Source: Microstegium vimineum (lineage: Eukaryota > Streptophyta > Magnoliopsida > Poales > Poaceae). From it: a stretch of DNA of 64,000 nt. The stretch covers positions 3,383,773-3,447,772 of the forward strand of contig CM039141.1 of NCBI GenBank assembly GCA_022036555.1, read 5' to 3'. Shown here one piece after another: positions 11,402 to 22,300 of this stretch (position 1 is its first letter; each line of letters starts with the position of its first letter). The position numbers were made by a program, and so were the translations under genes. The notes under the pieces are model-generated. The model searched no databases, was not told where the DNA came from, and saw only the letters and a list, made by a program, of their open reading frames with translations.

Positions 11402-11406
11402 CGGCG

Positions 11407-11480
11407 CCCACTCGGTCGAGCGCACGGGCATCAAGCCCGTTGACCCAGGAGGAGACCAAGGCGGTGGCGACGAGGACGCT
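11407..11480 (+). pseudogene. aORF fragment of element 2 between two insertions
   Basis: These 74 bases continue the low-complexity part of the element 2 antisense gene; compare CGAGCGCACGGG with the similar phrase near 16373 in element 1. They are left between the solo LTR (ends 11401) and element 1 (starts 11481). The last five bases, ACGCT (11476-11480), are the left target duplication of element 1. Confidence 0.75.
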
Positions 11481-13157
11481 TGTCGGTGTTATGACCCGGG
11501 GGTCAAGACCACCAACGAGTAAATTTGGATATTGCGTGCTCCCTCTCTCAGACGTGATGCAAGATGGACACAAGATTTATCCTGGTTCGGCAAGGAAGGC
11601 CCTACGTCCAGCAGGGGGAGGATGACTTGTATTAGCTCGCACCCAAAGCGTGCTCGTACAGGGGGGTACAAGCTGTGTTACACGGAGTAGGCCACCCGAG
11701 GGGTCGATCGAGTGGCGGTGTGTGTGGAGTGTGGAGTGTCAGAGTCTGAACTAGGGTCCCAGGGGTTTCAGGCTCTGACCGTCCAGGAAAAGAAGAAGTA
11801 GAAGGAGTAGAAGCCGATCCCCTATACTCTACCTCGGCGTCCCCTTTTATAGACCAAGGGGAGGCCCGAGGGTACAGGGTCTTAACAGTAGAAGTATGGG
11901 CGGCGTATCCGCGGCACAGTGTTGGCGGAGAGACGTTGAGCACTGTGGCGGCATGGCGTTCCCGTCCTTCTGGCGCCCTCGGTCGTGGCGGTAGTAGAAG
12001 TCGTCGCAGCGTAGTGTCCGCAGGCGGGCACGAATCCCACAGCTGAAGCGGGACGGGGCGGATGGGACGGCTTCCGCACAGGAGTTGTTGGAGAGAGGGG
12101 TCGAGCCCCCCGGTCGAGGGAGGGGGTCGAGACCTGCGTGACTCTGTTGCATTCCCGAAATCGTCGTCGAGGGTCGCACTGTTCACTTTCCGAGGGGTAC
12201 TGTTGAAGTCCGTACTCGCGTAGTGGCGACAGTGGCGGCACATTTGACAGGAATCGGGGACTTGACGGGGAGTTGGCGGATTTGACAGTGGACGCGGGCG
12301 CCCATGTCGTTAGGTGAGTTCACTTTAACCCATGCCGGGAGCAGTTGGGTTAATCGAGCCCCTCGTCCGAGGCGCGTCCGCTCGACCCCTGGTCGAGGTA
12401 GAGGTCGAAGCGTCGACGGGGTTGGAGCAGAGACGGGGTCGGAGTAGTCGAGGTAGAGGTCGGGGGGTCGATCGTTCGACCCCTCGTCCGTCCTTCGTTC
12501 ATCGAGGTGGAGCCGGGGGTCGTTCGCTCGCCCCCTCGGTCCGTCATCGAGGTAGAGGTCGGGGGGTCGATTGTTCGACCCCTCGTCCGTCCTTCGTCGT
12601 CGAGGTGGAGCCAGGGGGTCGTTCGATCGACCCCTCGGTCCATCGTCGAGGTGGAGCCGGGGGGTCGTTCGCTCGCCCCCTTGGTCCGTCATCGAGGTAG
12701 AGGTCGGGGGGTCGATCATTCGACCCCTCGTCCGTCATTTTTTCGTCGAGGTGGAGCCAGGGGTCGTTCGCTCGCCCCCTCGGTCCGTCATCGAGGTAGA
12801 GGTCGGGGGGTCGATCGTTCGACCCTCGTCTGTCCTTCGTCATCGAGGTGGAGCCGGGGGGTCGTTCGATCGACCCCTCGGTCCGTCGTCGAGGTGGAGC
12901 CGGGGGGTCGTTCTCTCGCCCCTTGGTCCGTCATCGAGGTAGAGGTCGGGGGGTCGATCATTCGACCCCTCGTCCATCATTTTTTTGTCGAGGTGGGCCG
13001 GCCCGCGACTCGTCGCCACAACAGGTGTAGAGGGGGCCCTCGAGTGATGGGTCGCGTCTTGCCGAGTAGTGGGCTGGTCCTTGCCTTAAAAATGGTTGCT
13101 ATGTTTAGCATTAATTTATCGAAGGGTTTAGGGTACCCCTTACCTTCGTACCCGACA
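11481..13157 (-). mobile_element. Gypsy element 1: 3' LTR
   Basis: On the minus strand it starts TGTCGGGTACGAAGG (13157) and ends ATAACACCGACA (11481), so the ends are inverted copies of TGTCGG. It is 1677 bp long. A TATA box on the minus strand (CTATAAAAGGGG) lies near 11845. 12370-13010 is a tandem array of GTCGAGGTAGAGGTCGGGGG and GTCGAGGTGGAGCCGGGGG units separated by GTTCGACCCCTCGTCCGTC-like spacers. The adjacent minus-strand tract GGGGCCTCGGGGGCTAC (13158-13174) is the likely polypurine-rich primer site. Confidence 0.92.
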
Positions 13158-14827
13158 GTAGCCCCCGAGGCCCCAGAGGAGTGATTTAGAACTCCTCTGG
13201 GGGCTATGATACGCGTTTCTCGAAGGGAGTAAGGATAGCCCAGAGGTTTTGTCCTCGGCCTGCAGGGTTAGTGAGAAGTCCGATTCTCGGTGGGGTGCGC
13301 GCGAGCGCACCCCGCGGGGGTAGCCCCCGAGGCCCCAGAGGAGTGATTTAGAACTCCTCTGGGGGCTAAGATACGTTGTGTAGAGGGGTCTTTTAAGGAT
13401 ACCTGGGGACGTGGCACCCTGTCGAGGAGTCGATTCCATTTCTTTCCCGGAAAAGAGAAGTGTTCGAGGGCGGCTGTCGAACCCTACCGAGGGCCAGCCT
13501 TCGCTCCCTCGAGCACCACTGGAGTCAGAGCGCCCCGCCCGAGAGGTCGACTCTGTCTACCAGGTTACGAGTTTATCGACCCTCTTTCGTCGAGGGGTGC
13601 CGTGCGTAGTCGGGCCCTCGAGCCCTCGAATGGCTAGGCCTTCACTACCTCATAGCGTCCTTCCCACGGATCCTTTCGTTCGGATTGTGGGGTGAAGAGC
13701 ATCGTGCTATCCTCGTTAGGACGAGCCCGAAGTCCTCGGTGAGCTGTTCTCGGGCATGAGTCCATTAGAAATGGTGCCCTATGCGGGTAAAAATCCGAGT
13801 GAGAACTCGACCCCGTTCGATAAGGGTCGACTAGTGGCCCGGAGGCGTTCTCATTTTTAAGCAAGCCGTGCGGCTTACTAAGCACGACCACGTGGACCAC
13901 CAAGGTGCCAACCCCATTCGATAGGAGTTGGTGGCTCGATGCCTCCCATCGTAGGGATCCTTAGGTGTTCCTAGGTATGCCTCGGATATGTCCCAGGGAG
14001 CCTCGAGGGTTCGTTCTCGAGCTACCGGGACATCCCTGACTCGTGTACTCGAGGGCGGCTGTCGAACTCCGTTCGTGGAGCCAGCCTTCGCTCCCTTAAG
14101 ATTTGACAGATGGTTCGTCATCCGACGCTATCCTCAGGAGGAGGAGTCCTGCCTTGTGGACCGCCGAGGGGAAAAGCAGGTGGTTGTTGTATTGAACTTG
14201 GGGACATACCTGTGTTGGAGCTCTCGAGGGAGGCTGTCGAACCCCCGGACGGGCCAGCCTTTACCCCTTTGAGGCCATGGAACGAACTGCAGTTGACGAC
14301 CCGAGGCCCCGTCAGGCCTCGGGTACTCGAGGGGGGTATCGAGCCCGTTCGTAGGCCGGCCTTTGTCCCCTCGAGATTTTTGGGGGTGGACCGAGGTCCT
14401 AACCCGAGGTCATTTCTGGCCTCGGGTACTCGAGGGTAGCTGTCGAACCCTCTTTCGAGGGCCAGCTCTCGCTGCCTCAAGATTCCTTACCCTCGAAGAC
14501 GTCGTTTCCGGCCGCACGCCTTTTTAGGCGATGTCCGTTCGGCGCGACAGTGGCGATTGTAGGGTGGAGTGCGGCGCGGAGCCCGATGATGGGACGGGAT
14601 GCCTTATCCTGGAGGGAATACGAGGAAGGGAGTACAGGCGAATTAAATGCGGAGATTCTCTTGCCTGTTGCCGGATCCGTCCGTTGGCCTCCCGCGTATA
14701 AGTTGCGAAGGTGAGGGGTCTGGTGCTCTTTCCGCGCACTTGCCTTCCCCGCCTCCTTGCCTTCGTCTTCCTTGCCTTCTTCTCTCCGCCTCTGCCTTAG
14801 GCGTCCCGCGAGCCGGAACTCTACGTG

Positions 14828-14871
<44 letters not shown>

Positions 14872-14921
14872 GGATAGGGAACGTACCGTCCGCCCCTAAG
14901 TCCGAGCAAACCACCGTCCCT
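13158..14921 (-). mobile_element. Gypsy element 1: non-coding segment between 3' LTR and antisense gene
   Basis: The phrase GTAGCCCCCGAGGCCCCAGA and the downstream GAACTCCTCTGGGGGCTA occur twice (13158-13206 and 13320-13367), a direct duplication of about 50 bp. 13680-13740 matches the start of the element 2 remnant at 7060. Looser copies of the 103-bp repeat occupy 14040-14480. A probable TATA-like motif for the antisense gene lies near 14695. An AG microsatellite (14829-14874) follows in what would be its leader. Confidence 0.75.
14829..14874. repeat. (GA)n microsatellite
   Basis: An almost perfect GA/AG dinucleotide run of about 45 bp lies in the predicted leader of the antisense gene of element 1. 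The corresponding place in element 2 (about 8520-8545) has only short purine runs, so the expansion is specific to this copy. Confidence 0.9.
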
Positions 14922-17900
14922 ATGGCCACTTTCTAGCTCGTCGGCGCCGATGGCTGGCCCGCCTCCACGATTCGTCACTCGCATCTGACGGGGTTGGTGG
15001 AGAGCGGTCTTCTCCGGCCCGTTACCACGGCGGAGAGGCCGGAGTGGATGCTTCCGCCGCGGGACCACGCCGAGCCCAACCCGCCGGAGGGGTACGTGGT
15101 GTCGTTCGAGGTCTTCCACCGGGCGGGACTGGGGGCCCCACCCAGCCGCTTTCTGCGCGCGCTCCTCTACTACTACGGCGTGGAGCTCCAGCACCTCACC
15201 CCCAACGGCGTCAGCCAGGTGGCGGTCTTCGCCGCAGTGTGCGAAGGCTACCTGGGGATCCAGCCCCACTGGGAGCTATGGCTCCATATCTTCAAGGCCA
15301 ACATCTTCCACGCCTCGGTCACCGCTGGTACCCGCCAGAGGGTCAGGGCCGGGTGCTGCAGCATCTCTGTCAAGCGGCAGAAGTGTTGGGTCCTGGCAAA
15401 GCCGTCCTCGAGCCACTCCGGGTGGCACTCCGGATGGTTCTACCTGAGGAACGACGACAATCTGCTCCCGGCGTACACCGGGAGGACCCTCGATGCCGAG
15501 CCCGACCGCTGGGGATATGGCGTCCCGACGGACAAGCAGAGCCGCCTTGACGGCTTGCTGGACGCGCTCAAGCGTCTGAAGGAGAAGGGGCTTACCGCGG
15601 AGATCGTCGCGTCGGCGTTCCACCGACGACGGGTTGTGCCGCTGATGGCTCGACCCCTCCGCATCGACGAGATGGGTCCGGGGGTCGATCTCTCGGGCTG
15701 TCGCTTCGTTGAAGAAGAACTGGCCCCGGACAGGGTGGTCAGCCGCGTCCGCCGCTTCTTCACGGGGTCGTTCGACGCTAAGAACATCGCGAAGATCCCC
15801 ATGAAGCCGGACGAGGGCTTCTTTTAGGTGGTAAGGTCTTTTCCTCCGGTTAGAGTTCTCGCGCTCGCCCTTTCCGTCCTTTCTGCCCGTGCTCTAACTG
15901 CCTCGCATTCCAAAGGAGAATGTGTCCTACCGACCCTCGCCTCCGCCGGTGAAGGAGGGCCGGGCCACGAAGGAGGCAAATCGCCTCTGTGCGGAGAAGT
16001 AGAAGGCCGACAAGGACAAAGCCAAGGCGAAGACGTCCAAGAGGGCCCGGGAGAGAGAGCTGAGGAATCAGCGGCGGGCCCACCAGAGGCGGAGGGCCTC
16101 GAGGAGGAGCTGTCGCCCTCGGAAGAGGAGGATGAGGAAGAGACGAACTGGAGCGATCTGGAGGAGGAGGAGGAGACGGCGCCTGAACAGGCGACCGTTG
16201 TAACTGGTGGAGGGGAGGTGTCGACCTCAATGTCGGCCCCTTCCATCGAAGCTGGGTCACGGGCGGAGCGCCCCGTGGCTTCTCAGGAAGTCGTGCCGCG
16301 GCAGATGCGCTCGCAGACGTCGCGGTCCTCGTCGGAGGGTCGACCGAGCGAGTCCCCGACACCCGCCGCGTCGAGCGCACGGGTGCTGGGCCCACCAACG
16401 CAGGTGGGGACCGGCAAGGGGACGACGGTGGCGCCGTCGTCGAGGAGTCGATCGAGCGAGCCCCCGAAGCCTGCCGCGTCGAGCGCACGGGCGCCGGGCC
16501 CGTCGGCGCAAATGGGGGCCGGCAAGGGGGCGACGGTGGCGCCACCGGCCCCTGCCCGGGAGAAGGTGCCGAGAGCCGCCTCGATCCCCGCCCCCCGGGC
16601 AGTGGTGCTCAAGAGCTCGACCAGCCCGACGGTCACCGGGCCGAAGCGCCGTGCTCCGAGGGGGTAAGTCGCTTTCATAGACGTTGTCTGTATTTTCTTT
16701 TTGTCGATAACGACCTGTGCTTACCATTGCACACGTGTTTCTTTTTCAGGTCGAAGCGCCCGCAGGGAGCCGCGCCCCTCGCCCCCGCCAAAAAGCTGAA
16801 GACGGGGGCTGCGGTCCAAGCAGCCGCCGAGGTTGGTCCTGCCGCCCCGCCCCCTTCGACGGTTGCCCCCGAGGCGGCACGGGCAGCCACGGCCCAGGAG
16901 GCGATGGCGCGGGGGAAGGCGGAAGGAGCCTCGGTGTCTGCTCAGACGGCGAAGGAGGCGAGCCCGCCGGCGGTGGCCGCCAAAGCGACGGTCGTGGCGC
17001 CCGCACGGCCGTCGGAAGAAGTCGTACCTGGCGCCCCTGGGGGCGCGGAGCTTCCACCGACGGTGGTTGCGGCCGAAGCGGTGGAGGTGGTCGGGCCTCA
17101 GGCCCCTGTGAACGAGGGGGAGGCTCCGGCTGACCCAACGCCGGGGCGTTGGCCCGAGGGCCTGGCTGCGCTGGAGGCTCAACTCCGACTCGAGCGCGAG
17201 GACCCGACTGTCGCCGCGCCCGAGGGAACGCCCACGCCGGCGCAGGGCGGGATGCTGATGGAGTCCACCCCCGCCCAGGTGGACGAGATGGTGGCCGAGC
17301 TGGTGGACCCGGCAGAAATGGCCATCGTCGCGGCTCCTCGGGCGGAGCCGGAGGTGGTTCAGCCTCCCCTCGAGGTTGGGGGGCCGTTTTCCGGAGGTAA
17401 GTCACACTTTGACTCACTCGGGACGTAGTGGGTTTGCCTTGCTGGGTATTTACTTTTTCGAGTCCTTCATCGCGCAGGGCCGTCCTACTGGCCGAGGTCT
17501 TCTTCTACCGGTGGCGACGGCTTGGCGGGACCGTCGACGTCCTCGCGGGGCGGCCCAGAGGACGTGAGAGGGCAGGCGGAAGAAGTCTCGCCCCTTTTCG
17601 CTTATCGAAGAGGGGGGGGACTTGCGCGATGACGTCACGGGGATGGTCGAGCAGAGGATCGCCGCCCGCAGCGTGGCCTGGGGCCAGGAGGTCCTCGAGC
17701 TGGCGGACCCTCGAGACCCCGAGCGGGTTTTCCTCACGCTCGACGACCAGACCGAGCTCCGACGGTGGGAGCACGTCGAGGAGTATCGGGCCTGGTTTGA
17801 GCACTCGGTCCGTCGCGCTGCGGAGGTCGCCGCTGCGGACATACGCGAGGGAATGGATGTAGGTTTTGTTCTACCTTAGGTTGTTCTTGAATTGTCTCGT

Positions 17901-19104
17901 TGCCGATTGTTGACGGTTTCCGTTTTTATCTTCGTCAGTCACTGCGGGTGAGGTCTTACGAGAAGTTCCAGTACATTCTTCGGGTACAGGGACAACTCTC
18001 GACCCTCCGCGCCTCGCTGGATAGGGCGAGGGATGAGGTCGCCCGCGCGAAGGCTGAGACGACGGCTGTCCAGAAGGATGCCGAGTCGAAGGTCGCCCAC
18101 GCGAAGGCCGGCTACGAGGCTATCCAGAAGGAAGCCTGGATGGCCTTCTCGTCGGCGCAAGGGAAGATCGACATCGCCCTTCAGTCGACCATCACCGTCG
18201 GGCTGGAGCGGGATGCCGCCCTCGAGGCCTAACGCAAGGCCGAGGAGGAGGCTGCCCGGCTGAAGGAAGAGTTGGCCCGGGCGACGGAAAGCATCCGAGG
18301 GCTCCGGGGAGACCTCGACGCCGTCTCCCGCGAGCGCGACGCACTGGCCACCTCGGAGGAGAAGGCCCGGACCCGCGCGACCTCCTTGGGCGTGGTGGCG
18401 ATGAACTAGAGGAGGGCCCTCGATGATGCAGGCAAAACCATCGAGGGCCTCGAGGCCAAGGTCAAGGATCAGTCCTCCGACCTTGACGACGTCCGCTGCC
18501 AGCTCGAGGAGACCAAACGGGCCTACTCCACCCTGGACGTGCAGGACCAAGGTGAGTGTTTCGGGTGTTGCAGAATCTGTCCTACCTCGACCCTCTTTCT
18601 GCTTTTTTGGGTTTTGACTGTTGCTTGCTTGTTTCGGTAGAGCTTGCGAAGGAGAACGCCCGCGCCCACAAGGACCTGGACAATCTTCAGGGCCTTCTTG
18701 GCACTGAGACGAACCTCAACGCGGCGCTTGCGGCCGCCATCAACACCTTCTGCAACGACCTTTCGGTCAAGACGGAGCCGGAGGTCGAGGGGGATGCTCG
18801 AGGGGACTCCCTGCTGCGCCGCTTCTACTCCATGACGCGGGGGGTGACGGAGAACGTCCGAGCCGCCCTGCATGTGGGCGTGAAGCGGGCCCTCGCTGTC
18901 GTCAACTCAGTCTACGACGTAGACCTCAACCTCGTTGTCGACGGGTTCGCCACCGACCCGAAGCTGACCGAGGAAGAGAACGACGCGAAGTGCCAGGAGT
19001 TGATGGATCATGCAGAGGTGCCTGGAGGCCTGCTGGCGAGACTCTTCGAACCCGAGGTGATCCCCTCGGTGGACGAGCAGCCCTCGGAAGGTGTCGACGG
19101 GTAG
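14922..19104 (+). pseudogene. Antisense gene (aORF) of gypsy element 1, multi-exon, with stops
   Basis: This is the additional gene on the strand opposite to pol. The ATG at 14922 is followed after four codons by TAG (14934-14936); the same frame then runs open to 15827, encoding the conserved N-terminal domain (PEWMLPPR, HSGWHSGWFYLRND, VVPLMAR). Later exons have clean splice signals: GTAAGT at 16664 with AG at 16748-16749; GTAA at 17397 with CAG at 17475-17477; GT at 17859 with AG at 17937-17938; GTGAGT at 18552 with AG at 18639-18640. The middle is charged and then Ala/Pro-rich. From about 17940 it is heptad-like, Ala/Glu/Arg-rich and probably coiled coil. The last exon ends at the TAG of 19104. 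Further in-frame stops occur near 16009, 18230 and 18405. It lies tail to tail with integrase. Function is unknown; Tat-lineage aORFs are the known parallel. Confidence 0.75.
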
Positions 19105-19242
19105 TCCCGGGCCTGCGAGCCATATCTGGACAAGAAGGTTCATGTAATAGTTAGGCTTTTGTACTGATACAATGCGAAGCCCCCGAGGGCTTTTTGTGTA
19201 TAATGCATTTTGATCGAGATGCACACAATTGTTTTTGTTTTT

Positions 19243-19965
19243 TCGAGGTCTCCCTGCTTTTCTTTGCCTAAGTCGACGCCTGTGAACTAAGTGTTGGACG
19301 CATGCTCGTATCCCTGGAAGGGGGGTGGCGAGCGGGGATACCGTAGCCCTGGGGCGTAGGTGAGTCCCTGGCTCGACGACACCCTCGACCTTTAGGGAGT
19401 TCGAGGCGCCTTTACTTAGTTAAGAAGCATACTCGAGGGAAAGAACGAGAGGGAGAGTCGAGTTTCGAAAAAAACGTTCGAGTTTTTCGGGGACTTGGGA
19501 GGGGGGTGCCCCCCCTGTTAGCCCCCGAGGGAGGCTCGACTTTGCTGAGGCAAAGTCGAGGCTACCTTAGTGCTATAGACGGGTTCGTCTCGTTATTTCT
19601 ACTTCTCGAGCTCTCTCTGCTTTTCTTTGCCTAAGTCGACGCTTGTGAACTAAGTATTCAATGCACGCTCATATCCCTGGAAGGGGGGTGGCGAGCGGGG
19701 ATACCGTAGCCCTGGGGCGTAGGTGGGTCCCTGGCTCAAAGACACCCTCGACCCTTAGGGAGTTCGAGGCATCTTTATTTAGTTATGAAGCGTACTCGAG
19801 GGAAAGAACGAGAGGGAGAGTCGAGTTTCGAAAAAACGTTCGGGTTTTTCGGGGACTTAGGAGGGGGGTGCCCCTCCTGTTAGCCCCCGAGGGGAGCTCA
19901 ACTTTGTCCGGGCAAAGTCAAGGCTACCTTCGGGCTACGAACGGACATGAAATGTGTTTCGAGAA
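19243..19965. repeat. 363-bp tandem duplication between aORF and integrase
   Basis: Two units start TCGAG(G/C)TCTC at 19243 and 19606. Each holds TTTTCTTTGCCTAAGTCGAC, then GCGAGCGGGGATACCGTAGC, then GTTAGCCCCCGAGG. Element 2 has a single unit (about 44247-44600). The spacer separates two convergent genes, so it could carry their polyadenylation signals. I see no coding potential in it. Confidence 0.85.
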
Positions 19966-20023
19966 CATTTTATTCATTCGAGAATTTGTACATAAATGCG
20001 AAAATGTACAAGGCCCTGGGGCC

Positions 20024-22300
20024 TCAGGGATAGAAGCGACGTAGCTATTCGATGTTCCACGCGTTGGTGAAGATCTCACCCTTCTCGTTCTTCAGTTTGT
20101 AAGTGCCGGGCTTCAGCACCTCTGCCACGATGAAGGGTCCCTCCCAAGGTGGTGTCAACTTGTGACGCCCCTTGTTGCTTTGTCGACGGCGCAGAACGAG
20201 GTCGCCGACGTTGAGGTCCCTTTTGCGCACGTTTTTGTCGTGGTAGCGCCGCAGCGTCTGCTGGTACCGTGCCGACTTGAAGAGGGCCATGTCACGGGCT
20301 TCCTCGAGCTGGTCGAGGGAGTCCTCTCGGGCTACCGTGTTGGCTTGCTCGCTGTACGCTTTTAGTCGAGGGGACCCGTACTCGAGGTCAGTGGGGAGGA
20401 CGGCCTCGAACCCGTAGACCAAGAAGAACGGGGAGAACCCCGTGGCCTGACTTGGTGTCATTCGGAGACTCCATAGCACAGCGGGCAGCTCATCGACCCA
20501 TCTCTTTCCATGCCTGTTCAGCCGATCGAAAATCCTTGGCTTGAGGCCCTACAAAACCATACCATTGGCACGCTCGACCTGACCGTTAGTTCGAGGGTGG
20601 GCGACTGCGGACCAATTCACCCTGATGTGGTGATAATCACAGAAGTCCAGGAACTTTTGGCCGGTGAACTGCGTGCCATTGTCGGTGATGATGACGTTGG
20701 GGACCCCGAAGCGGTGGATGATGTCGGTGAAGAATAGCACGGCTTGTCGAGACTGGATGTTGGCGATGGGTCGAGCCTCGATCCACTTCGAGAACTTGTC
20801 GATGGCCACGAGAAGGTGAGTGTGCCCACCCTTGGTTGTTTTCAGGGGGCCGACCATGTCGAGCCCCCATACTGCGAACGACCAAGTTATGGGTATCATC
20901 TGAAGAGCTTGGGCGGGTAGGTGGGTCTGCCTAGCGTAGAATTGGCATCCGTGGCAGGATCGAACAAGTTTGGTGGCATCGTTGATGGCCATCGGCCAGT
21001 AGAAGCCCTGTCTAAAGGCACTTCCTACCAGCGTTCTTGGCGCCGCATGGTGGCCACAAGCCCCCGAGTGTAGGTCCTTCAGCAATGCCCTCCCCTCCTC
21101 GAGGGTGAGGCAGCGTTGAAGTACACCCGCCGGGCTTCGTCGATATAGGTCGCGGCCATCCCCGTATAGGACGTAGGTCTTGGCACGTCGAGCTACTCGA
21201 CGGGCTTCCGTGCGGTCTTCCAGGAGTTCGCCTTGCGTCAGGTACTCGAGGTAAGGCGCGCACCAATCCGTCGGAGGGGTTGGCGCTGCGACGTCCCCAT
21301 CGATCTCCATGACCTCTCCCCCGCTCAAGGGGGGATCGGTCGAGGGGGGTGGGTCGACCCCTTGCTCGAGGACGGGAGCCCCCGAGTCCAGGTCGACGGA
21401 CGGGGTGTGCAGATCCCTCGAGAAGATGTCGGGAGGGACCGAGCCTCGAGTAGACGCGATTTTGGCCAGCTCGTCGGCAGCTTCGTTGTACCGACGGGCT
21501 ACATGGTTGAGCTCGAGGCCGTAGAACTTGTCCTCGAGCCTCCGGACTTCCTTGCAGTAGGCTTCCATCTTAGGGTCGTGGCAGCTCGAGTCTTTCATCA
21601 CTTGGTCGATCACCAACTGAGAGTCCCCTCGCACGTCGAGGCGTCGAACCCCAAGCTCGATGGCGATGCGCAGGCCGTTGACGAGGGCCTCGTACTCAGC
21701 GACGTTGTTGGAGGCGGGGAAGTGGAGGCGGATGGCATAGCGCATATGGACCCCATAGGGTGATATGAATAGCAATCCAGCGCCTGCTCCCATCTTCATC
21801 AACGACCCATCGAAGTACATGGTCCAGAGCTCGCTCTGAACCTGCGCTGGGGGTAGTTGGGTGTCGGTCCATTCTGCAACGAAATCTGCCAGTACCTGAG
21901 ACTTGATGGCCTTGCGAGGGGCGTAGGAGAGGGTCTTCCCCATGAGCTCGGCGGACCACTTGGCGATCCTTCCCGATGCCTCCCGGTTCTGGACTATCTC
22001 TCCGAGGGGGAAAGATGAAACCACCGTGACCGGGTGGCCCAGGAAATAGTGTTTGAGCTTGCGCCGAGTGAGGACGACCGCGTACAGCAGCTTCTGGATG
22101 TGGGGGTACCTCGTCTTGGTCTCGGAAAGGACCTCGCTCACGAAGTAGACATGCCTCTGAACCGGCAGGGCGTGTCCTTCCTCCTCCCTCTCGACTACTA
22201 TGACCGCGCTGACTACCTGGGTAGTTGCTGCGACATAGAGCAAGAGGGGCTCGGCCGGGCTCGGGGGGACCAAGACCAGGGCGAGGTGAGCAAGGCCTTG
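20024..22300 (-). pseudogene. Gypsy element 1 pol: RNase H and integrase, with in-frame stops
   Basis: On the minus strand this follows the reverse transcriptase through a frameshift near 22260. First comes the RT-linked RNase H region (about 22260-21900). A second RNase H-like domain follows, with YFDGSLM, EYEALVNGL, GDSQLVIDQV and ADELA. Integrase comes next, with a zinc-binding H..H..C..C segment (HSGACGHH to SCHGCQF), WGLDMVGPL, ITDNGTQF and NGQVERAN carrying the D, D and E catalytic residues. It ends in a short GDLVLRRR / GTYKLKN tail with no chromodomain. Dual RNase H and no chromodomain both fit the Tat lineage. In-frame TAG stops lie at 20549-20551 and just before the last six codons (about 20042-20044). 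The product would remove RNA from hybrids and insert the cDNA; this copy is not functional. Confidence 0.88.

Noticed and set aside
12183..12843. Open frames of 97-225 codons on both strands in the element 1 LTR
   Set aside because: They are translations of the GTCGAGG tandem array (RGRGVDRSTPRPS-type repeats). The array is non-coding LTR sequence repeated in the other LTR.
12370..13010. CRISPR-like regular repeats
   Set aside because: The units are directly adjacent, degenerate and within an LTR of a plant retrotransposon, with no unique spacers. CRISPR arrays are not expected in a plant nuclear genome.
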